Shown here in pieces: positions 1 to 7,358 of a DNA stretch of 64,000 nucleotides. Below the pieces are notes generated by a model. That model did no database searches. It saw only the letters and a list, made by a program, of their open reading frames with translations, and was not told the origin of the DNA. Source of the stretch: Sungkyunkwania multivorans (GTDB lineage Bacteria > Bacteroidota > Bacteroidia > Flavobacteriales > Flavobacteriaceae). Positions within the stretch are counted from its first letter, which is position 1. Each line of letters begins with the position of its first letter. Location: contig NZ_JBHTJH010000017.1 of the NCBI RefSeq assembly GCF_042675645.1, positions 1,302,001 to 1,366,000 on the forward strand. Direction: 5' to 3'. Made by a program: the position numbers and the translations under genes.

Positions 1-52
1 GAAACAATTACGGTTCTCCCGTACAAATAATGAAAATAACCAAAATGCGACA

Positions 53-82
53 AAAAAAAGGCCGCCCGTATTGGACAGCCCT
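53..82 (-). terminator. Rho-independent terminator, minus strand
   Basis: Read on the minus strand, GGCTGTCC and GGGCGGCC form an 8-bp stem with two G-U pairs around the loop AATAC, followed directly by seven T residues. It lies about 130 bp downstream of the lipoprotein gene that ends at 214 and probably closes that transcript. Confidence 0.55.
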
Positions 83-213
83 TGGTTTGTTATTGCACGG
101 AAAACATTTTCACGCTATCGGACAGGCTTCAAAATCGAGACCTATCCTTTTTACATCAAATTGATTTCAAGCATTTTAAATTGCAATTACATCATGAGCG
201 CCAGTTTGGAACA

Positions 214-762
214 TTACCAACCCTCAGCATTCACTATAAATAAATATATAAACGGTATTCGAAATAAAAAGTTGTCAAAATCATCTGTGTCGGTTACTTT
301 AAAAAGCTCCTTGATGTATTCTTTTTTATTAAAGCCATGGTACTCTATCTTTTCCATTTGAGAATACTGCCTTTTCATCGTTAAAAACTCTTCGTCGGAG
401 TTTTCAATGCAGTATAGGGGACACTGGAACAAAACTTGATTAATCAAAGATTTAAAGGCAAAAATATCAGATTTAGAGTTTTCCAAAAACGATTTATATT
501 TACCCTCACTTTCAATCACTTTATCAATTAGCTTTTCATAGCCCTCCTTATTTGCAGCCTCTAAGTATCCAACCTCCTTTAACTCTTGCTCAAACCTTAT
601 CAAATCTGACACGTAATCCTCGCCGTCTTCATAATTGATATATTCCTTCTTCTCTTCAATTATAACATCAAGGCACTTAAAGAATACCTTCTCATTGTCA
701 CCTCCCTCACAGGAAGCAAGCATTAAAACCACTAACACTGCAACTGTTTTTATTTTCTTCAT
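214..762 (-). CDS. Small lipoprotein next to orphan RHS tip (candidate immunity protein)
   Basis: A 182-residue protein of unknown function. The start at 762 is chosen because it gives a compact lipoprotein signal peptide (MKKIKTVAVLVVLMLASC) with lipobox L-A-S-C; the reading frame also continues upstream to 804, where no signal sequence would be seen. The mature part is acidic and helical-looking, rich in Glu, Lys and Tyr, with no family motif I recognise. It starts 5 bp after the stop of the orphan RHS tip on the same strand. In RHS and other polymorphic-toxin loci the gene directly downstream of a tip usually encodes its immunity protein, and that is the basis for the suggestion here; the sequence itself does not prove it. 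Lipidation would put it in the periplasmic or outer-membrane compartment. Confidence 0.7.
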   Translation of the reverse strand: MKKIKTVAVLVVLMLASCEGGDNEKVFFKCLDVIIEEKKEYINYEDGEDYVSDLIRFEQELKEVGYLEAANKEGYEKLIDKVIESEGKYKSFLENSKSDIFAFKSLINQVLFQCPLYCIENSDEEFLTMKRQYSQMEKIEYHGFNKKEYIKELFKVTDTDDFDNFLFRIPFIYLFIVNAEGW

Positions 763-766
763 ATCG

Positions 767-1681
767 CTATTTTTTGAAAAAGTAATTTTCAAGCCTAATC
801 GCATTGGATGAGCCAGTTATTATTTTACTCTGAGATATTTGACCGCCAGTGGGTGAAAATACCCCAAAAAGAAATACTTGGGAATTCTTACCAAATGAGC
901 CTGTTGGCCTTTGTGGATTTCCAATTACCCTTACGCCTGTTGTCACATCTCTCGTTGGATTCTTGTAGTCGCTTATTGTTGAGAGCCTAAAATCAAAATA
1001 CACTTCAACATTAACACCATCTATTTCAATAATTCCATAACCATCAATAGAGCCCGCTCCAGCTGGACCTATTGAAGCAGCATATCTGTTAGTGAAAAAA
1101 TCAGATGCTTTGAATTGTGAATCCTGAGAACATTCTGAACAATAATCTCTTGCGAATAAATACTGAGTTAGCCTCTTTTGGTCTTGCCGACCCTCTTTAG
1201 ACGTTAAATCTAGTTTCAAAACATCGCTTCCTGTAACCTCTTGAACCGTTTCTCCAGATATTTCTGTGCCTTCATCAATTTCCTCATCACCTGATGTGTC
1301 TGTTATTTCTTCAGCCTGATCTTGACTTATCCCATATTGGCTTGACAAAGTCTCTGCACTATCACCAACTTCTGCAATATAAGAAGTAGAGCCATCTTCA
1401 TTAACCTTAGGCACCCAAACAGCAGATCTGCCATCTGGGTCAATAAAGTTAATTGGATTATCCATCATTGAATTATATGGCGACCAACTTGTAAATTCTT
1501 CGCTTAATTGGTCTGGTGACATCCACCTTCCCAAACTCGCATCATAGTTCCTCGCCCCGTAGTCCATCCAGTTGATACCGAGCTCATCCTGCTCCTCCTT
1601 GCCATTGAACCCATACTTATGATTTCTTCCAACTATAATATTATTGTATCCCTTATGCTTGAGCCCGAAGGGGTAGTATCC
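767..1681 (-). pseudogene. Orphan RHS C-terminal tip (displaced cassette, no start codon)
   Basis: The frame is open from about 1681 to the stop at 767 but lacks a start at its 5' edge; the first ATG is at 1567. It begins with the end of an RHS core (YYPFGLKHKGYNN, then GKEEQDELG, MDYGARNYD, GRWMSPD and NPINFIDPDGRS). It then switches to a unique tip of about 220 residues. The first part of the tip resembles a LysM repeat (around AEVGDSAETLSSQYGISQ), followed by an acidic linker and a C-terminal domain of unknown fold. About 30 bases at its 5' edge match the intact core of the RHS gene at 2829-4205; homology stops at TACTACCCC and an in-frame TGA lies just upstream. It therefore looks like a former 3' end left behind when a new tip recombined into the parent gene. 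It might be silent or be reactivated by recombination. Confidence 0.75.
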
Positions 1682-1742
1682 TAGGCAGATTTTTTGGGCC
1701 TTTCACTATTTTAGAGAACGTATGTTACTTTTTCAAGGAACG

Positions 1743-1772
1743 AGAATGAGTCTCGACCAAGAGACTCATTCT
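1743..1772. terminator. Perfect 12-bp stem-loop between RHS cassettes
   Basis: AGAATGAGTCTC and GAGACTCATTCT pair perfectly around a 6-base loop GACCAA. On the plus strand TTATTTAT follows; on the minus strand there is no T run. It sits between the last gene of the upstream cassette (stop at 1858) and the orphan tip (from 1681), so it may end the first cassette's transcript or mark a recombination boundary. Confidence 0.45.
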
Positions 1773-1857
1773 TTATTTATAATATTGAAAATAAGATATC
1801 AAAATATTATAATTTTCAAAAGCACCAGTTTACTATACTATCATGTTTTCTCATATC

Positions 1858-2301
1858 TTAATTTGGAGCACCACCTTGAACGATATACTTTATTTTTATC
1901 TTGTTTTCTGAATCCACAAAATCTTTTGTGATAAAATAAACTCCTTTGTTTTCTTTTAACCTATCACGAACTGCTAAAGCAAATTTTTCAGGTGCGTCAT
2001 CTTCCATTATTTCATAAAGAGCTTGTGCCCCCCCATTATTTATTAATCTAAACGAAAAAGAGGTTTCGAACCCTTCAGGCGTGGTATAAAACACCTCATA
2101 AAGCTTATGTTCAGTAACATTTATAGAAACATTGAAGCCTATTGTTGCTTTATGTATCTCCATATTATTCTCTAAGGTCAGTATTGCGAATTCATCATAA
2201 CCTTTGTAAAGCTTCTCCTGACCATGGACTGAAGAAGATAAAAACAAAGTGAAAATCATTATTAATATAATAGAAGAATTATTCATTAAAAAACTCATCA
2301 T
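1858..2301 (-). CDS. Small secreted protein, RHS locus (hypothetical)
   Basis: A 147-residue protein of unknown function. The first 27 residues are a hydrophobic signal segment (SSIILIMIFTLFLSSSVHG, probable cleavage after VHG). The mature part of about 120 residues has alternating hydrophobic stretches suggestive of beta strands and ends in a short Lys-rich strand. Its start overlaps the 3' end of the preceding gene by 23 bp, so the two are probably translationally coupled. The neighbourhood is AT-rich compared with the core genes of the window. Position downstream of an RHS tip suggests a part in immunity or delivery, but nothing in the sequence identifies a function. Confidence 0.65.
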   Translation of the reverse strand: MMSFLMNNSSIILIMIFTLFLSSSVHGQEKLYKGYDEFAILTLENNMEIHKATIGFNVSINVTEHKLYEVFYTTPEGFETSFSFRLINNGGAQALYEIMEDDAPEKFALAVRDRLKENKGVYFITKDFVDSENKIKIKYIVQGGAPN

Positions 2302-2815
2302 TTGTTAGTTTATATATTTCCTTTAATAAAGAGTCATTACGAAAACTTCCCAAGTAATTGTCTTCAATAATAAATGAAATTAAAGTTCCATTATTCGCTG
2401 TATGCTCAATTAAATATGAGAACTTCTTTTCTTTCTCATCAATTAAGACAATAGCGAAAGACTTTGACTTATCGGGTTGCAGTAAGTCTGTACTTTCAAT
2501 ATCTGTCAGTTCCTTTACTATTGGTTGGATTTCATCTTTTATGTTAAACAATAAAGGTTTTTCTATTGATGTAACATAATTTCTGCTCTTATATGGAATC
2601 AGTTCTAAAGACGTTATCTCTTTATTATCCATTAAAAAACGCTGATCAATAAAGACTTTGGTTTTACCCAAATCTTTCAAAAACAAAAATAAAAGTGTTC
2701 CTCCGAAAAATATTAAGAATAGTCTATTCTTTTTATTCAATCCTTTTTTGAGTAAAACAACGATAACTGTTATCCCAAATAAGAATTGTGCTATTTCAAT
2801 AAGAATATATTCCAT
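2279..2815 (-). CDS. Small membrane protein downstream of RHS tip (candidate immunity protein)
   Basis: A 178-residue protein with two N-terminal hydrophobic segments, roughly residues 6-23 (AQFLFGITVIVVLL) and 31-47 (RLFLIFFGGTLLFLFL). A charged soluble domain of about 130 residues follows, on which side of the membrane is not clear. The gene starts 14 bp after the stop of the RHS gene (2829) and runs into the next gene with an overlap, so the three probably form one transcript. Membrane-anchored immunity proteins are common for secreted toxins that act at the envelope. This assignment is by position only; the sequence matches no family I recognise. Confidence 0.65.
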   Translation of the reverse strand: MEYILIEIAQFLFGITVIVVLLKKGLNKKNRLFLIFFGGTLLFLFLKDLGKTKVFIDQRFLMDNKEITSLELIPYKSRNYVTSIEKPLLFNIKDEIQPIVKELTDIESTDLLQPDKSKSFAIVLIDEKEKKFSYLIEHTANNGTLISFIIEDNYLGSFRNDSLLKEIYKLTNDEFFNE

Positions 2816-2828
2816 TACTAAGACTTAA

Positions 2829-4205
2829 CTAATCTATATCCCATACTTTATAAAAGCTTCCTGTTTTAGAACCATTTACAGAAACATTATTATTCGTCTT
2901 TGGCAACCACCTTATGAACACTGATTTAAGATTTATTGTTGTTCCAAGGCTATAAACCTGATATGGGTTTTCTTGCCCATAAGCTTGTCTAACACCTGCA
3001 TTAAACATTTTATAAGAATATGATGTACCTATTTCATCTCCGGTAAAATCATCCAATCTCATAGCTCTATTGTCCCTGCCAGAATAATAGTAGTTGGTTT
3101 GAAAGTCCAAATCCGCCGAAAGCCCAAAGTCACTGGTAAAATTGAAGTCATATGCACCAGCAAGACCTTCTTGCCAGCTTCCACTATAGAAACCTGTGCC
3201 TAATTGAAATTCAAAGAATATCAATTTTGCCTTAAATTGACCTGTAGCGGACAATCCGTCAGGTAAACTCTCGATAATTTTTCTCTTTATCCGTTTTTCG
3301 CCGTCTTCTGCCATTGTCCCAAAAGTCCTTGCCAGGTCTCTGTCATCAGCGCCTGCCCAAACAAAACTATTGTTTCCCCAGTAAGCCGCTGCCTCTTCTC
3401 TAGATTCAAACCACAGCCTCTCGTTCGTTTGCCAATTATAATAAAATGGAGGTGGATCTTCACCATTCTCGTCACCACTCCCATTGTTATCCCCTTCATT
3501 AGAATCACTTGCTTGATAAACTGTAATCACATCGTCTTCGTTTAGACCATTGGCCTCCATCCATTCCACTGTAGAGTTTGCCCCAGAAGGGTCCGCCCAA
3601 AATAAAGGGTTGTTGTCAAAGGCATTGTAAGGAGAAAAATCATGATGTGTAACTGGGTCCATGACCACCCACCGTGCGATGGCCGGGTCGAACTGCCTCA
3701 TCTCCATCTCCATCATGTTGTACCCGAGGGACTCTTCAATTTCAATACCTTGGAACTCGAACTTATGGTCACGTCCAACAACCACGTTATTGTACCCCTT
3801 ATGCTTGAGCCCGAAGGGGTAGTAGTTGTTCTCCTCCCGGACCTCGGTGGCAGCATCGATGGTCCCGTCCCCGTTGTCATCGGCAAAGCTAAGTCGTACG
3901 TTGCCCAGATGGTCCTTGTACTGGTAGACATGGGTGAAGGCATTGCCTGCACCGGCAGGCTCCACATAGCCCACCGGCATGTGGAAGAACTTCAGGCTGG
4001 GAAATCCTATGGTATTCCCCATAGGACCACCACCATAGGTGTCCACCTTCTCGTACACGAAACCTCCGGCATAGTCGGTCGTTGTCACAGAACTCCCCTC
4101 TGAGACCACCTTCTGCAATTTGGTCCCCGCGGCATCGTAAAAGTACGAGATCGTGCCATTATGTGCACCGTTGTCAATGGTCACCTGGGTCGGGTTATGC
4201 CACAC
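2829..4205 (-). CDS. RHS/YD-repeat protein, 5'-truncated, with unique C-terminal tip
   Basis: A 458-residue reading frame beginning with GTG. The first 210 residues are the conserved end of an RHS core: YFYDAAGTKLQK, YQYKDHLGNVRLSF, YYPFGLKHKGYNN, EFQGIEIEESLGYNMMEMEM, FDPAIARWVVMDP, and finally FSPYNAFDNNPLFWADPSG. After DPSG comes a variable tip of about 250 residues with an acidic Asn/Asp/Gly linker and aromatic-rich strands; its activity is unknown. RHS proteins are normally well over 1,000 residues. Here the frame meets a stop 12 codons upstream of the GTG and the 5' part is missing, so the gene was cut by a rearrangement near 4,205-4,240 or is an expressed fragment. Two small genes follow at once, as expected for immunity genes. 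Confidence 0.75.
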   Translation of the reverse strand: MWHNPTQVTIDNGAHNGTISYFYDAAGTKLQKVVSEGSSVTTTDYAGGFVYEKVDTYGGGPMGNTIGFPSLKFFHMPVGYVEPAGAGNAFTHVYQYKDHLGNVRLSFADDNGDGTIDAATEVREENNYYPFGLKHKGYNNVVVGRDHKFEFQGIEIEESLGYNMMEMEMRQFDPAIARWVVMDPVTHHDFSPYNAFDNNPLFWADPSGANSTVEWMEANGLNEDDVITVYQASDSNEGDNNGSGDENGEDPPPFYYNWQTNERLWFESREEAAAYWGNNSFVWAGADDRDLARTFGTMAEDGEKRIKRKIIESLPDGLSATGQFKAKLIFFEFQLGTGFYSGSWQEGLAGAYDFNFTSDFGLSADLDFQTNYYYSGRDNRAMRLDDFTGDEIGTSYSYKMFNAGVRQAYGQENPYQVYSLGTTINLKSVFIRWLPKTNNNVSVNGSKTGSFYKVWDID

Positions 4206-4321
4206 GAAAGATTCGTGCGGCAGCTGGGGTAATCTTATTTATGTAGCGCTGAGCGAAGTTTGAAACTTCGCTCTTTAGCGCTAGTATTCCACTACGAAGT
4301 CGCAGACTTCGCAGAGCGGGG

Positions 4322-4361
4322 GCCTCAGGGGTCGAACCGCCACCGCACCGACTGGCAGTTC
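4322..4361. repeat. 40-bp direct repeat, copy 1
   Basis: It begins GCCTCAGGGG and ends CTGGCAGTTC, identical over 40 bases to the copy at 4533-4572. The copies are 211 bp apart, start to start. It contains GGTTCGA on the minus strand, as in a tRNA T-loop, but no matching T-stem, so it is not a tRNA. Confidence 0.85.
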
Positions 4362-4532
4362 GCGCCAAAGGTCTACCAGACCTTCGGGAGCTCACTCCCC
4401 CTTCATCCGCACTTCAAAACCCTCCACTTTTTGTGGTGAAAGGAGAGTGCGAAAAGTCTTGGGCCTGCGCGGCAGGCTCGCTCCTCACTGACAAAGTCCA
4501 CAGGACTTTGCTTTCTTCGTTCTGACGTGTTT

Positions 4533-4572
4533 GCCTCAGGGGTCGAACCGCCACCGCACCGACTGGCAGTTC
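4533..4572. repeat. 40-bp direct repeat, copy 2
   Basis: Identical to the copy at 4322-4361. It lies just downstream (plus sense) of a TTCTGACGTGTTT stretch. The sequences on the two outer sides differ, so these may be the remains of a duplicated or recombined spacer. Confidence 0.85.
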
Positions 4573-4670
4573 AAACCATCAATGCAGCGAAATCCTCTAA
4601 AACTATCTTCCCTTTCACATAGCATCCTTTACGAAATTTTGATAGAGCACATTTTTGAGAACTTTAGAAG

Positions 4671-5177
4671 CTACTTTTTCTTCTGCTTATCATCCTCAGG
4701 CGCATCAATTTCCTTGCGATATCGCTCCAGAAATCTCTTCTGCATGGCTTCCATGCGTTCACGCATCTTATCGATGTCCATGAAATCCTCCTCAAATCTA
4801 CTTTCAAAGAAGTCATCGCTAAAAAAGCGTTTGGTGAAGAGGGAGTCTTCGGCAAAAAGATCTCCAAATCCTTCTTTGTTGAAATCAAATGCAGAAAAAT
4901 TTCTATAGAATCTAGATTCCATCGACCTAAGTAAACTATCCTTATTCAACGATGCCATATCATTAGAATGTTTCTCCGATGACCATGTGTAGATAGAATC
5001 GTAGCGAATAAGGTTGCCGTTCTCATCAAATTCTTTGTTTACCGTCCAGCTGCCTTTAGGTACTTCGGTGTCTTTCGATGCAGCGTCCTTATCAACAACA
5101 TCTCCATTCATTTTTTCTTGACTGTTACAGCTCGTACTTAATAGGGCTGCCAGCATCAATATCATATACCGTTTCAT
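4671..5177 (-). CDS. Lipoprotein of unknown function downstream of hsp20
   Basis: A 168-residue protein with signal peptide MKRYMILMLAALLSTSC and lipobox S-T-S-C, so it should be lipidated. After a short linker it holds a stretch that reads like a text-file motif (FDENGNLIRYDSIYTWSS), common in flavobacterial lipoproteins. A highly charged helical C-terminus rich in Phe, Arg, Glu and Lys and ending in KKK completes it. No enzymatic motif is visible. It lies 130 bp downstream of the Hsp20 gene on the same strand, with a terminator hairpin between them, so it may have its own promoter or be transcribed by read-through. The name is left open. Confidence 0.75.
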   Translation of the reverse strand: MKRYMILMLAALLSTSCNSQEKMNGDVVDKDAASKDTEVPKGSWTVNKEFDENGNLIRYDSIYTWSSEKHSNDMASLNKDSLLRSMESRFYRNFSAFDFNKEGFGDLFAEDSLFTKRFFSDDFFESRFEEDFMDIDKMRERMEAMQKRFLERYRKEIDAPEDDKQKKK

Positions 5178-5270
5178 TATTTTAAGTTTTTACAGTTTGT
5201 CAGACATATTAACCTGCACCTTTTCAAAAGTTGGTGACGTTTTCAAAGGTCCCGATATAATACTTTGAAG

Positions 5271-5296
5271 ATAAAAGGGTCGGTGATTCCGACCCC
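5271..5296 (-). terminator. Rho-independent terminator after hsp20
   Basis: On the minus strand GGGTCGG, loop AATCA and CCGACCC form a perfect 7-bp stem followed by TTTTAT. It starts 11 bp past the stop codon of the small heat-shock gene. Confidence 0.7.
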
Positions 5297-5306
5297 ATGA
5301 CCTTTT

Positions 5307-5783
5307 TTAAGAAACTTTAATGTTGCGAGGGGGTTTTTGTATTGCCTCTTCCTTCTTTGGCAAGTGAATGCTTAGTACTCCATCCACATAATTCGCCTTT
5401 ATCTTATCCTCTTCAATCGTTTCAGGTAGCGAGAACGAGCGTTTGAAAGAAGAATACTCAAATTCTCTTCGAATGAGCGTGTCTTCTTGATCCTCGTCTT
5501 TTGACGCTACCGTGGTAGAAATTGAAAGCACCTTATTGTCCAAATCGATGTGGAAGTCAGACTTTTTTAGTCCTGGCACTGCCATTTCTACAAAGTAGGC
5601 ATCCTTGGTTTCCCTGATGTTCACTTTAGGGAGTGTGAGGCCACTATTAAAATTTGGTGAGAACACTGAGGGAAGGTCCCTATTGAACATTTCATCTATC
5701 CAAGAGGACCAGCGTGGAAAGGTGAGGCTGTTTGAATCCGAGTTCGCCCCACTTCCATTTTGTTTTTTCACTAGATTGCTCAT
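5307..5783 (-). CDS. Small heat-shock protein, Hsp20/alpha-crystallin family
   Basis: A 158-residue cytoplasmic holdase chaperone that binds unfolding proteins and keeps them soluble during stress. The N-terminal 50 residues are variable. The alpha-crystallin domain follows from about residue 53 (PKVNIRETKDAYFVEMAVPG) to 145, with the family signature A-x-x-x-x-G-V-L-x-I-x-L-P-K visible as ANYVDGVLSIHLPKKE. The C-terminal tail has a short I-x-V (IKVS) oligomerisation-type motif. Length matches the family. The start at ATG 5783 is the only suitable one. It is the first gene of its transcript, preceded by a 220-bp gap before murF, and ends at a clear terminator. Confidence 0.93.
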   Translation of the reverse strand: MSNLVKKQNGSGANSDSNSLTFPRWSSWIDEMFNRDLPSVFSPNFNSGLTLPKVNIRETKDAYFVEMAVPGLKKSDFHIDLDNKVLSISTTVASKDEDQEDTLIRREFEYSSFKRSFSLPETIEEDKIKANYVDGVLSIHLPKKEEAIQKPPRNIKVS

Positions 5784-6010
5784 AGCTACAAAAATTTAAG
5801 TTAGACATCAATTCAAAATTCACAGTCATAGGAACAAATTAGATGCCAAAACATACCTAGCTCTCTAATGATAAAAAGTTTTAAGATTTATTAAGAATTA
5901 CCTGATTTTGGTACGGGAGATTTGGACTAAAAAAATGTCAAAATGACGTTTTTCCATATTCAAATGACAACTTTTCATCTTTTATCCTGAATAACTTAGG
6001 AGTATTAGGT

Positions 6011-7294
6011 CTATAAAAGTTCAAGAATTCGCTCCAAGGCCATTCCTCTGGAACCTTTGATGAGAATGTGGCTATCGTTAATGCTCTTTGTGTCAAATGT
6101 CATCTTAAAATCTTCGAATGATTGATAAAGTTTTGCGCCATTCGGCACGTTTTGTATTGCAGAAAAATTCCTTCCCAAAAGATGGATCTCGTCAAAATTT
6201 AGTCTGGCAACATGATCTGCGATGAATTGATGCTCTTTTGCTGCGGTGGCCCCCAGCTCGAACATATCGCCTAAAAAAACCACTTTGCCGTTACTCTCGA
6301 GGTTGGCCAAATTGTCTATCGCAGCTTTCATGCTAGAAGGATTCGCGTTGTACGCATCGAGGATGACGGTGTTGCTACCTCTTTTTATGATTTGGGAACG
6401 GTTATTACTAGGCACGTAGTTTTCTACGGCACTCTTTATTTCTCTTGGATCGACCTTAAAATAATCACCGATGGCAATGGCAGCAGCAATATTGCTAAAA
6501 TTGTATGCGCCGATCAAATTGCTTTGAATCTCTTCTCCCTTATATGCGACTCGCACCATGGGATTACTTGAGAGGAGCTTTACTTGTACATCGCTATCGC
6601 TGTCTTCCGAAAAACTATAGGTGTTTTGATAGTCTGCTACCTGCTTTATTTGCTTATGGTCATCACCGTTGAATACGATGAGCCCCGAATGATCTCTGAG
6701 ATGGTCATACAACTCGCTCTTACCTCTAACAATAGCCTCTTCGCTTCCAAACCCTTCGATATGTGCTTTGCCAAAATTGGTGATATAGCCATGATCTGGT
6801 TCGGCAATAGTGCATAGGAATGCAATCTCTTTAAGGTGGTTGGCTCCCATTTCTACGATGCCTATTTCGGTATCTCTGCGCATATCTAGCAATGTCAAAG
6901 GCACCCCTATGTGATTGTTCAGGTTTCCTTGGGTGGCGATGGTTTTGAACTTTTTTGAAAGGACGGCATTGATCAGCTCTTTGGTGGTCGTTTTTCCATT
7001 GCTCCCGGTCATGGAAATAATAGGAAGTTTGAGTCGTTTTCTGTGATGGTTCGCTAACTCTTGAAGCGACTGAAGAGCATCTTCGACAAGAATATATTGG
7101 TCATTCTTTTGATATTTTTTTTCGTCAATTACCGCAAATCGTGCACCAGAAGATAGTGCATATTCGGCAAAGGCATTTCCATTGAAGTTCGCTCCTTTCA
7201 AGGCAAAGAAGATGCAGTTTGCACTTATTTTTCTGGTATCGGTGCATACTCCACTCGACTGGAGATAGCACTTATATAATTGCTCAATATTCAT
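6011..7294 (-). CDS. murF: UDP-N-acetylmuramoyl-tripeptide--D-alanyl-D-alanine ligase
   Basis: MurF adds the D-Ala-D-Ala dipeptide to the UDP-MurNAc-tripeptide in the cytoplasm, the last soluble step of peptidoglycan precursor synthesis. The protein has 427 residues, the usual size in Bacteroidota. The Mur ligase P-loop TGSNGKTTT is at residues 96-104. The central domain holds GIVEMGANHLKEI and NFGKAHIEGF, and the C-terminal domain has LDAYNANPSSM and FLGDMFELG, both typical of MurF. It lies next to gldJ and outside the large division cluster of this window, where murF is found in many other bacteria. It begins 14 bp past the gldJ terminator. Confidence 0.96.
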   Translation of the reverse strand: MNIEQLYKCYLQSSGVCTDTRKISANCIFFALKGANFNGNAFAEYALSSGARFAVIDEKKYQKNDQYILVEDALQSLQELANHHRKRLKLPIISMTGSNGKTTTKELINAVLSKKFKTIATQGNLNNHIGVPLTLLDMRRDTEIGIVEMGANHLKEIAFLCTIAEPDHGYITNFGKAHIEGFGSEEAIVRGKSELYDHLRDHSGLIVFNGDDHKQIKQVADYQNTYSFSEDSDSDVQVKLLSSNPMVRVAYKGEEIQSNLIGAYNFSNIAAAIAIGDYFKVDPREIKSAVENYVPSNNRSQIIKRGSNTVILDAYNANPSSMKAAIDNLANLESNGKVVFLGDMFELGATAAKEHQFIADHVARLNFDEIHLLGRNFSAIQNVPNGAKLYQSFEDFKMTFDTKSINDSHILIKGSRGMALERILELL

Positions 7295-7307
7295 AAAATA
7301 AAGGTAT

Positions 7308-7336
7308 AAAAAAAGCCCTGTTTTCAGGGCTTTTTT
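7308..7336. terminator. Bidirectional-looking terminator between gldJ and murF
   Basis: A-tract, GCCCTG, loop TTTT, CAGGGC and a T-tract form a stem of 12 bp. It lies 23 bp past the gldJ stop on the minus strand and so should terminate gldJ; murF begins immediately afterwards. Confidence 0.85.
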
Positions 7337-7358
7337 ATATCAGTATGAGGTAATAGAA

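Larger units (their letters stand above)
4206..4670. repeat. Hairpin- and repeat-rich intergenic region
   Basis: No convincing gene lies in these 465 bases. An inverted repeat at 4245-4281 pairs AGCGAAGTTT with AAACTTCGCT inside flanking AGCGCT palindromes, and a second one at 4296-4310 pairs GAAGTC with GACTTC. A 40-bp perfect direct repeat is present at 4322-4361 and 4533-4572. GC content is visibly higher than in the RHS cassettes to the left. The region marks the broken 5' end of the RHS gene. Confidence 0.7.

Noticed and set aside
1..30. End of a plus-strand gene (E-T-I-T-V-L-P-Y-K, stop)
   Set aside because: Nine codons only; no way to tell a coding end from chance.
2829..3600. Assignment of a nuclease or other toxin activity to the RHS tip
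   Set aside because: No catalytic motif could be recognised in the variable tip, so no activity is claimed.
4195..4395. 66-residue open frame upstream of the RHS gene
   Set aside because: It runs through hairpins and the direct repeat, has an unlikely composition, and no homologous look.
4322..4572. tRNA or tRNA fragment because of GGTTCGA on the minus strand
   Set aside because: The 3' half of the T-stem does not pair and no acceptor, D or anticodon arm is found.
4206..4670. Insertion sequence at the RHS breakpoint
   Set aside because: No transposase frame and no terminal inverted repeats with target duplication were found; no IS is seen elsewhere in the window.
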